NCBI GenBank assembly: GCA_035264765.1
Contig: DATFPQ010000298.1
Location: forward strand, 1 to 45,013
Reading direction: 5' to 3'
DNA: 45,013 bases
Source of the DNA: DATFPQ01 sp035264765
GTDB taxonomy: Bacteria; Actinomycetota; Actinomycetes; Actinomycetales; Angustibacteraceae
The notes beneath the pieces were generated by a model. That model saw only the letters and a program-made list of their open reading frames with translations, had not been told where the DNA came from and made no database searches. The first letter of the stretch is position 1, and every line of letters begins with the position of its first letter. Shown one piece after another: positions 25,401 through 33,176 of the stretch. The position numbers and the translations under genes were made by a program.

Positions 25401-26129
25401 CTGGTCTCGCCCGCCCCCTACGCCACCCCCCTGCTGTGCCGGGAGTTCCGTTACGACGGGCCGGTGCTGGAGATCGGGTACCCGCGCAACGACGTCCTGC
25501 TCGCCCCGGACGCCGAGGACATCCGGCGACAGGTGCGGGAGTCACTGGGCATCGCCGACGGCCAGACCGCCGTGCTGTACGCGCCGACCTTCCGGGACGA
25601 GCTCGCGAGCGACAACCACATGGCGACGTACCAGGACCTCCTGGGGCTGGAGGAGCTGGCCCGTGAGCTGGGGCCGGACTACGTGATCCTGCTGCGCGGG
25701 CACGCTTTCCATGCGCGGGCGGACCGCCGCTTCGGCAGCCGGGACAACCTGCTCGACGTCACCGACTACCCGGAGATCAGCGACCTGTACCTTGCCGCCG
25801 ACGTGGCCGTCGTCGACTACTCGTCGCTGCGGTTCGACTTCGGCGTCACGGGAAAGCCGATGGTCTTCTTCGTCCCCGACCTGGACAGGTACCGGGAGAT
25901 GCGGGGCTGGCTGTTCGACTTCGCCCCCACCGCGCCGGGACCGCTGCTGTCGACGCGGGACGAGGTCATCCGCGAGCTGATCGACCTGGACGGCGTCGGG
26001 CGCCGGTACGCCGAGCCCTACCGCACGTTCCGGGAGGAGTTCCTGCCCCTGGAGGACGGTCGGGCCAGCGCCCGGCTGGTGGACCAGGTCTTCGTCCCCC
26101 GCGGTGACGCCCCGGAGGAGCACGGGTGA
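22482..26129 (+). CDS. Bifunctional GT2 glycosyltransferase / CDP-glycerol glycerophosphotransferase
   Basis: A 1215-residue fusion, starting at a GTG six bases after GAGGGA. Residues about 42-280 are a family 2 glycosyltransferase: VSVVLPVYNVEPYLEECLDSVL, VLVDDGSTDGS, NAGLGAARNTG, and the metal-binding DSDD at 130-133. Residues about 400-790 form a beta-rich middle region I do not recognise. Residues about 830-1205 are a TagF-type transferase: SYFGETATDNG, QTFHGYPFKLMGHTYW, GYPRNDVLL, VLYAPTFRDEL, LLRGHAFH and AADVAVVDYSSLRFDFG. Combined enzymes of this design can add a sugar and then a polyol-phosphate, building a glycosylated teichoic-acid-like chain at the cytoplasmic membrane face. It overlaps the acyltransferase gene by 4 bases (GTGA). 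Confidence 0.87.
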   Translation: MRSDLVRTLAERMPRPAVAAASRVVRRLPPRVAARVRRQVKAPLVSVVLPVYNVEPYLEECLDSVLGQRLRDLEVVLVDDGSTDGSPAIAAAYARRDPRVRVVRQVNAGLGAARNTGVRLARGRYLTFVDSDDRLPEGALSALVGSCRRTGSDLAVGAVMRFNSARTWAPDWVAELHATNRLRVTLQDFPEVLRNNYTWCKVFDRSFWDRCGLWFREGVAYEDQPIITQLMLRARAIDVLSATVYEYRARDDKSSISQQTSSLKDLRDRASAWLASHHVLLHEAPDFIYESWLQTLFSTHFHWYLDNPAVESEDYWAVISHVVQTLAEDAPERVWRRARPDRRVALELARRGLHAELLDFRREGGHSPESFPAVLHGDGLLLQLPGQGPDGPGLDDELFVLHREQLVVRSALRRVRWDLDESGSASARTLRIAGYAYIPHLDLRVHSSDISVGLWDEATGEVLSLPVERVDDPAIRPAGNAEYADYADSTFAAAVDIEQLVAQGRHTWSLQVTVRTAGFEVTSLVSDVGRSGSVALLETGLHPDGWHVSLAHAPKRPFRVSVEPTRVVASLARLDGRRLSGRLRPVPGRPLTSVYLELPGSRARVLGSVRPLAEDGTQEFELAVPSFPALPEPAANGGPGPQQYRWAVRAAAASGAPGPVVFPVEPELADVQDVGDGVLGLERTRRGNLGVIGWRSLVLVSSASVTDHGSMFVEGTTFGTGDSLALRLQGTKLRTADVPVTRKDDRFTVEVPLLAERGRFGELPLPATKYWLTAAGSAAPTTAVVVDRALTRTMPTLVGTGCFEGRVTRTPWGRLELVVLTPRGEDTRGRAAQHALQEWSAALVPERYEGLLVRSYFGETATDNGLGVLAELRRRGSDLPVRWAVKDYSVPLPDGAEPVVHGSREWFRLLRTSRYYLDNMFQPKYHAKPDGQVMMQTFHGYPFKLMGHTYWEKAGFARQLVRSYDERAAQWDYLVSPAPYATPLLCREFRYDGPVLEIGYPRNDVLLAPDAEDIRRQVRESLGIADGQTAVLYAPTFRDELASDNHMATYQDLLGLEELARELGPDYVILLRGHAFHARADRRFGSRDNLLDVTDYPEISDLYLAADVAVVDYSSLRFDFGVTGKPMVFFVPDLDRYREMRGWLFDFAPTAPGPLLSTRDEVIRELIDLDGVGRRYAEPYRTFREEFLPLEDGRASARLVDQVFVPRGDAPEEHG

Positions 26130-27232
26130 TCGGCGAGCGCGGCGCAGCCAGCGCGGTGGCGCCCGAGACCAGCGTCTCGGGAGCCAAGCCGGCGCCGCGT
26201 CGCGCGGGCCGCGACCCGTACTGGGACAACGTCCGGTTCGTCGCGATCGCCCTGGTCGTCGTCGGGCACACCATCGAGCCGCTGTCCGAGTCCGACGCCA
26301 TGTACTCGCTCTACCTGCTCGTCTACGCCTTCCACATGCCGCTGTTCGCGCTGGCCAGCGGTGCCTTCGCCCGGGCCGAGCCGATCACCAGGGCGGACGG
26401 CGGCAAGATGGTCACCCAGCTGCTCGTGCCCTACGTGCTCTTCAGCGGACTCTGGGCGCTGGTGCGGTGGGGCTACTCGGGGGAGCCGTTCACGCTCGAC
26501 CTCGCGAGCCCGTACTGGCACCTGTGGTTCCTCACGGCGCTGGTGGTGTGGCGGCTCTCCCTGCCGGTCTTCGCGGCCCTCAAGCACCCGCTCGTGTGGG
26601 CCGCCGTGGTCGCCGTGGCGAGCGGCTACATGCCGACGGTGGGGTGGCGGTTCGACGCCTCCCGCACCCTGGGCTTCCTGCCGTTCTTCGTCCTCGGCTG
26701 GTGGCTGCGGCAGCGCGGCGCCTTCGACCGCGTGAGCGCTCTGGGGGGCAGAGTCGGGGGCAAGGCCCTCGGCCTGGCCGGACTGGCTGCCGCGGCCCTG
26801 GTGTGCGTGGTGGCGGTCGACGTGGCCCGCGACCACAACCTCCGCGCCTGGGTGCAGGTGGAGAAGAACTACGCCGACGTCGGCGCCACGACGTGGGCGG
26901 CCGGGGGCAGCCGGCTGGCGCTGATGGCGGTCGCGGCGTTCCTGTGCGTCTGCGTCCTGCTCCTGGTGCCGCGGTGGGAGGGACCGTTCACCAGGTGGGG
27001 TCGCGCCACCATGTACGTCTACCTCCTGCACCTGTTCCCGCTCTACGTGCTGCGCGAGCGCGACGCGTACGACGACTGGTTCGGCACCGGCGTCCGGCAG
27101 GCGGGGCTGGTGCTGGCGGCGCTCGCCCTGACCGTTCTGCTGAGCACGCCGCCGGTCGTTGCGGCGACCCGCTGGCTGGTCGAGCCCCGGTGGACGGGTC
27201 GCCTGCTGCTCGCGCGGGACGTGCGCCGTTGA
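26126..27232 (+). CDS. Acyltransferase 3 family membrane protein
   Basis: A 368-residue membrane protein translated from a GTG overlapping the previous stop (GTGA), with GGAGGAG just upstream. It has about ten hydrophobic helices. The family hallmark is at the N-terminus: RDPYWDNVRFVAIALVVVGHTIEP, with the presumed catalytic His in VVVGH, followed by YAFHMPLFALASGAF. These enzymes move acetyl or other acyl groups from the cytoplasm to sugars or polyols on exported polymers. Coupling to the glycosyltransferase fusion suggests O-acylation of the same surface polymer. A homologous branch acts on membrane lipids or antibiotics, so the acceptor is inferred from context only. Confidence 0.87.
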   Translation: MIGERGAASAVAPETSVSGAKPAPRRAGRDPYWDNVRFVAIALVVVGHTIEPLSESDAMYSLYLLVYAFHMPLFALASGAFARAEPITRADGGKMVTQLLVPYVLFSGLWALVRWGYSGEPFTLDLASPYWHLWFLTALVVWRLSLPVFAALKHPLVWAAVVAVASGYMPTVGWRFDASRTLGFLPFFVLGWWLRQRGAFDRVSALGGRVGGKALGLAGLAAAALVCVVAVDVARDHNLRAWVQVEKNYADVGATTWAAGGSRLALMAVAAFLCVCVLLLVPRWEGPFTRWGRATMYVYLLHLFPLYVLRERDAYDDWFGTGVRQAGLVLAALALTVLLSTPPVVAATRWLVEPRWTGRLLLARDVRR

Positions 27233-27269
27233 CCACAGGCTCGGGCACGTCTGACGGGACGCACCGGCC

Positions 27270-29159
27270 GTGACCGAGGCCGTGCGTCAGTCCTCCCGCC
27301 GTGTCCGGGTGCGTGCCCCCGAGTTGTCCGGACGCGGCTGGCTCGGCACGGGCGGCCGGTCGCTGAGCCTGGCCGAGCTTCGCGGCAAGGTCGTGCTGCT
27401 CGACTTCTGGACCTTCTGCTGCGTGAACTGCCTGCACGTGCTGGAGGAGCTGAAGCCGTTGGAGGAGCGCTACCGGGACGTCCTGGTGACGATCGGGGTG
27501 CACTCGCCGAAGTTCGAGCACGAGGCCGACCCGCTGGCGCTCGCCGCGGCGGTGGAGCGGTACGGCGTCGACCACCCGGTACTCGACGACCCGGAGCTGA
27601 TCACCTGGAGGGCCTACGCGGCGCGGGCCTGGCCCACCCTTACGGTGGTCGACCCCGAGGGCTACGTCGTCGCGCAGCTGTCGGGTGAGGGGCACGCGCA
27701 CGGCTTGGCCGTGCTGCTCGACGAGCTGGTCGCCGAGCACGAGGCCAAGGGCACGCTGCACCGCGGCGACGGACCCTACGTGCCGCCGGACCCGCCGGCC
27801 ACCGCCCTGCGGTTCCCCGGCAAGGTGGTGGCGCTGCCGGGCGGCAGCTTCCTGGTGAGCGACACCGCGCACCACCAGCTGGTCGAGCTGGACGCCGACC
27901 TGGTGACCGAGGTGCGGCGGCTCGGGGACGGCCGGCGCGGCTTGGTGGACGGGGCGTCCGCGGCTCGGTTCAACGAGCCGCAGGGCCTCGCTCGGTTGCC
28001 GGATGAGGTGGCGGCTCGCGTCGGGTACGACGTCGTGGTCGCCGACTCGGTCAACCACGCGCTCCGAGGGGTACGGCTCAGCGACGGTGCGGTGAGCACC
28101 GTGGCGGGCACCGGCACGCAGCTGCGGCAGCGCTCGGGGTCCGGGCCCGCTAGGGAGCAGGAGCTGTCGACCCCCTGGGACATCGCCTGGTTCGACGACC
28201 GGCTCGTCGTCGCGATGGCCGGCACCCACCAGCTGTGGGCCTTCAAGCCCGTCGCCGGACGGGTGGGTGTGCTGGCCGGCACCAGCGCGGAGGGAATCCG
28301 CGACGGCGCCGCGCACCACGCCTGGTTCGCGCAGCCGTCCGGGCTGGCCGTGTCCGCCGATGGGGAGACCCTCTGGGTGGCCGACTCAGAGACGTCCGCG
28401 CTGCGTCACGTCGTCCGGCGCGAGGTCGAGGGCGCGCGTTACGAGGTGCTGACGGACGTCGGAACGGGGCTGTTCGACTTCGGCCACGTGGACGGCCCGG
28501 CCGCGGACGCGCTGCTGCAGCATCCCCTCGGGGTCACCGTGCTGCCCGACGGCTCCGTGGCGGTCAGCGACACCTACAACGGCGCGGTGCGCCGGTTCGA
28601 CCCGGTGCGCCGCGAGGTCAGCACGCTGGCGCGCGGACTGGCCGAGCCGAGCGCCGCGGTCGTGGAGTCGGCCGGCCCGGACGGCGCGGACCCGGTGCTG
28701 GTGGTGGTCGAGTCCGCGGCGCACCGGCTCACCCGCGTCGCCATCCCGGCCGACGCGCAGCGGGTCGACGGCGGCGCGCGGTCGACCCAGCGCCCGGTCA
28801 TGACCCTGTCGGCCGGACCGGTGGATCTCGCGGTGACGTTCGTGCCGCCGACCGGGCAGAAGCTCGACTCGCGGTACGGCGATCCCACCCGGCTGGAGGT
28901 GAGCGCCACTCCGCCGGAGCTGCTGGCCGAGGGGGCAGGCTCCGCGCGCGGCCTGACCCGCTCGCTCGTCCTGGACGCCAGCGTGGGTGGCGGTGTGCTG
29001 CACGTCAGCGTGCAGGCGGCGTCCTGCGACGGCGACCCGGTCACCGGAGAGGTCCCGGAGTTCGCCGCCTGCCACCTCTACCAGCAGGACTGGGGCATCC
29101 CGGTGCGGCTTGCGGACGGCGGCGAGCGTTCCCTGACGTTGGACCTGCGCGGCGCCTGA
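27270..29159 (+). CDS. Thioredoxin-like/NHL-repeat protein (NHLRC2-type)
   Basis: A 629-residue soluble protein from a GTG at 27270 without a clear ribosome site. Residues about 18-165 are a thioredoxin/TlpA-like domain: GKVVLLDFWTFCCVNCLH with the redox pair C51-x-x-C54, and the cis-proline region AWPTLTVVDPEG. Residues about 190-500 hold NHL beta-propeller blades (GGSFLVSDTAHHQLVEL, YDVVVADSVNHALRGV, GETLWVADSETSALR, GSVAVSDTYNGAVRRF). The last 100 residues form a beta-rich domain similar to the C-terminal part of animal NHLRC2. The domain order and 600-700 length are conserved from bacteria to man, but the biochemical role is not established. It has no signal peptide, so it is cytoplasmic. 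Its stop faces that of the next gene at 15 bases. Confidence 0.85.
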   Translation: MTEAVRQSSRRVRVRAPELSGRGWLGTGGRSLSLAELRGKVVLLDFWTFCCVNCLHVLEELKPLEERYRDVLVTIGVHSPKFEHEADPLALAAAVERYGVDHPVLDDPELITWRAYAARAWPTLTVVDPEGYVVAQLSGEGHAHGLAVLLDELVAEHEAKGTLHRGDGPYVPPDPPATALRFPGKVVALPGGSFLVSDTAHHQLVELDADLVTEVRRLGDGRRGLVDGASAARFNEPQGLARLPDEVAARVGYDVVVADSVNHALRGVRLSDGAVSTVAGTGTQLRQRSGSGPAREQELSTPWDIAWFDDRLVVAMAGTHQLWAFKPVAGRVGVLAGTSAEGIRDGAAHHAWFAQPSGLAVSADGETLWVADSETSALRHVVRREVEGARYEVLTDVGTGLFDFGHVDGPAADALLQHPLGVTVLPDGSVAVSDTYNGAVRRFDPVRREVSTLARGLAEPSAAVVESAGPDGADPVLVVVESAAHRLTRVAIPADAQRVDGGARSTQRPVMTLSAGPVDLAVTFVPPTGQKLDSRYGDPTRLEVSATPPELLAEGAGSARGLTRSLVLDASVGGGVLHVSVQAASCDGDPVTGEVPEFAACHLYQQDWGIPVRLADGGERSLTLDLRGA

Positions 29160-29174
29160 CCCGCAGCGCAGGGC

Positions 29175-30695
29175 TCAGTACGGGAGGACGACGTCCGCGG
29201 CGACCGGGTTGTGGTCGGACGGGATGGGGCCGACGAACCGGCCCCCGGTCAGGTTCAGCACCACCTGCCAGCCGCGGACGGCGACGCCCGGCGGGACGTA
29301 CACGTGGTCGATGTGCAGGCCGCTGGCCGGCGCGGTCCGCAGGTAGCGGTTGGCGCTGTTGTACCGGCGGTTGCCCAGCGTCTGCGCCACCTCATCGGCG
29401 TCGACGTGGCCTGCCGCCCGGAAGGCGACGCCCGGACCGTCGACGACGTTGCGCTCGTGCGAGTTGAAGTCGCCGACGTAGATCACCGGGACGTTGGTGT
29501 GGGACTGGAAGGACTTGACCAGGCTCAGCAACCGTTCGGTCTGCGCCTGCCGGCGAAGGTCCACCGCCCGCCCGGACCCGGCCTCGAGGTGCACCGACAC
29601 GGCGAGGAACCTGGCGCCGGTGGTGCGATGCTGCAGCACCTGGTAGGCCGCGAAGCGGCCGGTGTCCAGGGTCCAGTTGCCGCCGGCGCCCACCGCCCGG
29701 TAGGTCGAGGTCCGGTACAGGAGGTACCGCGCCGTGCGGAACCACCCGCGCTGGCCCGGGGTGACCTCGGTGGAGGCCAAGCTGTAGGTGCCCAGCCGGT
29801 CGCGGAGGTCGTCGACCATCCGGGGACCCTTCACCGCACCGACCCAGTCGTTGGCCTCCTGGAGGCCCAGCACGTCCGGGTTCGCCTTGCGGACCAGCGC
29901 GACGACCCCCTGCCGCCGCTGCGACCACGGGGCGACCGTCTCGGTGCCGACCTTTTCGCCGTCCCGCGAGCTGTGCATGAGGTTGTACGTCATCACCCGC
30001 ACGTTGTGCCCTGACGCGGGCGCGACCGCGGAGACGACAGCGGACGGCGCCGAGGCGACGGTGCCGCTGTAGGCCCGGACCCGGAAGTAGTAGCGGGTGC
30101 CGCGCGTCAGGTCGTACGGCGTGAAGGTGCGGGCCTGGCTGAGGATCGAGTAGGTGCGCACGTTAGCCGTGAGCGCCGCGTCCGTGGCCTGGGTGACGAC
30201 GTACCGGGGGGCCGCCCTCCCGCCCCACACCAGGGCAAGTCCGTGCCTGGCGTCACCGACGGCTCGCAGCCCGGTCGGTGTGGCCGGACGCAGGTACGTC
30301 GTCCCGATGTCGGAGTAGCGCAACTTGGTGCCGTTGATCGCCTGCACCCGGTAGTAGTACGGCGCGGTGGTGTACGGCAGGCCCTTGACCGTGAGCCGAG
30401 GGGAGGTCGCCGTCGCCGTCGAGCGTGCGGTGCGGATGCGCGCCACGGCCAGCGCCGCGCGGGTGGTGGCGACCGACAGACGGTACTTCTTGGCGTACGC
30501 CGACCTGGCCGCGGTGACCGTGAAGGACGTCCCTCCGATGGCGGCGACCCGGACGGCGGTGGGCTTGGCCGGCGTGCGGGCGACGGCCTGCGCGCTGGAC
30601 GGCGACAGGACCCCGGCCCCGAGGGCCAGCACGGTGGTGAGCAGGGCCATCGCGCGCACGACGCCTGGCCGGCGGTCTCGAGGGCGGGTGGTCAC
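29175..30695 (-). CDS. Secreted FnIII-FnIII-endonuclease/exonuclease/phosphatase (EEP) protein
   Basis: A 506-residue exported protein. GTG at 30695 is chosen because GAAGGGA precedes it by 7 bases. A signal peptide covers residues 1-35 (RAMALLTTVLALGAGVLSPSSAQA). Two fibronectin type III-like domains follow (about 40-135 and 135-235; note APYYYRVQAIN and TRYYFRVRAYSG). The EEP domain runs from about 238: VMTYNLMHSS, LGLQEANDW (catalytic Glu), VSVHLEAGSG, YVGDFNSHERN (Asp/Asn pair), LHIDHVYV and PSDHNPVAA (final His). All the metal and catalytic positions of the DNase I-like fold are present. Secreted members cleave nucleic acids or sphingo/inositol phosphodiesters; which applies here is open. 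Confidence 0.88.
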   Translation of the reverse strand: MTTRPRDRRPGVVRAMALLTTVLALGAGVLSPSSAQAVARTPAKPTAVRVAAIGGTSFTVTAARSAYAKKYRLSVATTRAALAVARIRTARSTATATSPRLTVKGLPYTTAPYYYRVQAINGTKLRYSDIGTTYLRPATPTGLRAVGDARHGLALVWGGRAAPRYVVTQATDAALTANVRTYSILSQARTFTPYDLTRGTRYYFRVRAYSGTVASAPSAVVSAVAPASGHNVRVMTYNLMHSSRDGEKVGTETVAPWSQRRQGVVALVRKANPDVLGLQEANDWVGAVKGPRMVDDLRDRLGTYSLASTEVTPGQRGWFRTARYLLYRTSTYRAVGAGGNWTLDTGRFAAYQVLQHRTTGARFLAVSVHLEAGSGRAVDLRRQAQTERLLSLVKSFQSHTNVPVIYVGDFNSHERNVVDGPGVAFRAAGHVDADEVAQTLGNRRYNSANRYLRTAPASGLHIDHVYVPPGVAVRGWQVVLNLTGGRFVGPIPSDHNPVAADVVLPY

Positions 30696-30720
30696 AGCGG
30701 TGTCCCTTCGGGGCGCCAGC

Positions 30721-30810
30721 GGCCCGCGGTTCGACGGCTCGTCTACCGGCACATCGGCACGATGGGCGTCTCGCTTAACCGCTTTCCCCAGGCGTACCGG
30801 GCCCGAACCG
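30721..30810 (-). promoter_or_regulatory. Possible structured leader upstream of the FnIII-EEP gene
   Basis: Two complementary segment pairs interlock: GGCCCG (30721-30726) with CGGGCC (30798-30803), and CGGTTCG (30727-30733) with CGAACCG (30804-30810). The order X-Y-X'-Y' is that of a pseudoknot, and a small 5-bp hairpin lies between them. The region ends 25 bases before the gene start. It matches no riboswitch class I can name. GC-rich DNA gives such pairings by chance fairly often. Confidence 0.25.
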
Positions 30811-30981
30811 GGAGCGTACGCAGGGGATAGTTGGGGACACAACAACCAGCCGGGGGGTGCAGCCGGGCACCGGGCACGCCGAGTTTTCGGGGTGGCCGAC
30901 GACCGAACGGCGTGGTGACGCCGGACCCTTCAGGGGGACCCCTTGCGCCCCCTGGGCGTCAGGACTGCAGGCGAGGGTGGG

Positions 30982-32847
30982 TCAGAAGGCGTCTTCCGGG
31001 ACGTCCATCAAGGCGTTGTCGACGCCCTCCGCAATGGTGCGCTCGGCGGCGATCCGGGGCAGTACTGCGCGCGCGAAGAACCGGGCGGCGGCGACCTTGC
31101 CGGTGTAGAACGCCCGGTCGGACGCGGTCACCTCGCCGTCCAGCGCGGCCATCGCCACCTCGGCCTGGCGCAGCAGCAGCCAGCCGACGACCAGGTCGCC
31201 GGTGGCCAGGAGCAACCGGGAGGTGTTCTGGCCGACCTTGTACAGGCTCCTCAGGTCGCCGTCGGGCTGTCGCGGGTCGGACGCCATCAGCGCGCCGACC
31301 ATGGTGTCGATGATCGCGTGGACGTCGTCCAGGGCCCGCCCGAGGAGCTCGCGCTCGGCCGCGAGCGCGCCGGTGCCGACGTCGCCCTTGACGAACTCCT
31401 GGATCTGCGCGGACAGCGCGGCAAGCGCCCGCCCCTTGTCACGGACGATCTTGCGGAAGAAGAAGTCCTGGCCCTGGATCGCCGTGGTGCCCTCGTACAG
31501 GGTGTCGATCTTGGCGTCGCGCACGTACTGCTCGACCGGGTAGTCCTGCAGGAATCCGGACCCGCCGAAGGTCTGCAGCGACTCGGTGCCCAGCAGCACC
31601 CAGGCCCGCTCGGAGCCGCAGCCCTTGACCAGCGGCAGCAGCAGGTCGTTCGTCCGAGCCGCGAGGTCCGCGCCGGAGCCGGCCGACCCGCCGGACAGGT
31701 CGGCGGCGTGCACGGTGTCCTGCTGGCTGGCCGTGAACAGCACGAGCGCGCGCAGCCCCTCGGCGTACGCCTTCTGCAGCATGAGCGAGCGCCGGACGTC
31801 CGGGTGGTGCGTGATGGTGACCCGCGGGGCGGCCTTGTCGGTCATCCGGGTCAGGTCGGCGCCCTGCACGCGCGTCTTGGCGTAGTCGAGCGCGTTCAGG
31901 TACCCGGACGACAGCGTCGCGATGGCCTTGGTGCCGACCATCATCCGCGCGAACTCGATGATCGTGAACATCTGGGCGATGCCGTCGTGGACGTCCCCGA
32001 GCAGCGTGCCTACCGCAGGGATGCCGTCGACCTCGCCGAACCGCACCTCGCAGGTGGTGGAGACCTTCAGGCCCATCTTGTGCTCGACGTTCGTCACGAA
32101 GGCGCCGTTGCGCTGGCCCAGCTCGCCGGTCGCCAGGTCGACGTGGAACTTCGGGACGACAAAGAGGCTGAGTCCCTTGGTCCCGGGCGCGGCCCCCTCG
32201 GGCCGGGCCAGCACGAAGTGGACGACGTTGTCGTAGAGGTCGGCCTCCGCCGAGGTGATGAAGCGCTTGACCCCGCTGATGTGCCACGTGCCGTCCGGCT
32301 GGCGCACCGCCTTGGTCCGCCCGGCCCCGACGTCGGACCCGGCGTCCGGCTCGGTGAGCACCATCGTGGCCCCCCACCGTCCCTCGACGACGTGGTGCGC
32401 CAGCCGCTGCTGGTCCGGGGTGCCCAGCTCGTACATCACCTTGGCGAACGCGAAGCCTGCGGAGTACATGTGCACGGCCGGGTTGGCCCCGAGCACCAGC
32501 TCGGCGATCGCCCAGCGCAGCGACGGCGGGATCACCGTCCCGCCGAGCTCGGCGGGGATGTCGGTGCGCCACCACTCGGCGTCGAGGTACGCCTGGTAGG
32601 ACCGCTTGAAGGCCTCGGGCAGGCGGGCCGTCGAGGTCGCCGGGTCGAACACGGGCGGCGTGCGGTCGGACTCCAGCAGGCTCTCCGCGAGCTCGTGCTC
32701 GGCCAGCCGGGCGACCTCGCGCAGCATCTCCCGCGCGGTGTCGCCGTCAACCTCCTCGTACGGGCCGCTGCCCAGCACGCGGTCGCGACCGAGGAACTCG
32801 AACAGGGTGAACTCGAGGTCGCGCAGGTTCGAGCGGTAGTGGCCCAT
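30982..32847 (-). CDS. fadE5: Acyl-CoA dehydrogenase, FadE5 type
   Basis: A 621-residue FAD-dependent dehydrogenase that puts the first trans double bond into fatty acyl-CoA in beta-oxidation. The length is that of the long FadE5/DmdC branch (about 600), with an extra C-terminal helical domain, not the usual 380. Sequence is strikingly close to mycobacterial FadE5: MGHYRSNLRDLEFTLFEFLG at the start, MVLTEPDAGSDVGAGRTKAV, GVKRFITSAE, TNVEHKMGLKVSTTCEV, GTKAIATLSSGYLNALDYAK, APRVTITHHPDVRRSLMLQK, and TLYEGTTAIQGQDFFFRKIVRDKG, whose YEGT glutamate is the usual catalytic base. Ribosome site GGAAGGA lies upstream of the ATG. Two operator-like repeats sit 36-70 bases upstream. Mycobacterial FadE5 acts on a broad range of chain lengths. 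Confidence 0.93.
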   Translation of the reverse strand: MGHYRSNLRDLEFTLFEFLGRDRVLGSGPYEEVDGDTAREMLREVARLAEHELAESLLESDRTPPVFDPATSTARLPEAFKRSYQAYLDAEWWRTDIPAELGGTVIPPSLRWAIAELVLGANPAVHMYSAGFAFAKVMYELGTPDQQRLAHHVVEGRWGATMVLTEPDAGSDVGAGRTKAVRQPDGTWHISGVKRFITSAEADLYDNVVHFVLARPEGAAPGTKGLSLFVVPKFHVDLATGELGQRNGAFVTNVEHKMGLKVSTTCEVRFGEVDGIPAVGTLLGDVHDGIAQMFTIIEFARMMVGTKAIATLSSGYLNALDYAKTRVQGADLTRMTDKAAPRVTITHHPDVRRSLMLQKAYAEGLRALVLFTASQQDTVHAADLSGGSAGSGADLAARTNDLLLPLVKGCGSERAWVLLGTESLQTFGGSGFLQDYPVEQYVRDAKIDTLYEGTTAIQGQDFFFRKIVRDKGRALAALSAQIQEFVKGDVGTGALAAERELLGRALDDVHAIIDTMVGALMASDPRQPDGDLRSLYKVGQNTSRLLLATGDLVVGWLLLRQAEVAMAALDGEVTASDRAFYTGKVAAARFFARAVLPRIAAERTIAEGVDNALMDVPEDAF

Positions 32848-32882
32848 GACGGGGAGTCCTTCCGGCCGGCAGTCGGCGGACC

Positions 32883-32917
32883 TACCCGCCAGTAACCCAT
32901 GATGCTACTGCCGGGTA
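32883..32917. promoter_or_regulatory. Tandem operator-like sites upstream of fadE5
   Basis: TACCCGCCAGTA (32883-32894) and TACTGCCGGGTA (32906-32917) are inverted copies of each other with one mismatch, separated by 11 bases. Each half is itself an imperfect palindrome of the form TAC-6 bases-GTA, so these may be two binding sites for one dimeric repressor of the TetR type that commonly controls beta-oxidation genes. No such regulator is encoded nearby. The rest of the gap from 32848 to 33176 shows no gene or other structure I can support. Confidence 0.55.
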
Positions 32918-33176
32918 ACCCCCGCAACCGCCTTGTCCTGGCCGAGCCGCCGGGCGTCCGTCACGCGCTTGATCCGACTCGCTCGGGGCATGGCGTGGGA
33001 GCCCCCGCGACGTTTCGGGCATGGACGCGGTAGTGAATCCGGCGTCCTGGCTGCGTCAGCAGCCATCGCTTCGCATCGACTGTCGCAGCCACGAGCGCCG
33101 GCGTTCCGGGCCGGGGAGCTCGCCACCTGCAGAACCTCCAGCCGCGCCCTGCCGCTCGTACCAGACGGCCCTGGGC

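Noticed and set aside
30721..30840. Cyclic-di-GMP or cyclic-di-AMP riboswitch upstream of the EEP gene
   Set aside because: Neither the conserved GEMM core nor the ydaO consensus segments are present; I keep only a possible unnamed structure.
33018..33176. Possible small gene between the response regulator and fadE5
   Set aside because: The frames found are Arg/Ser-rich with no start context. Only the operator-like repeats nearer fadE5 are supported.
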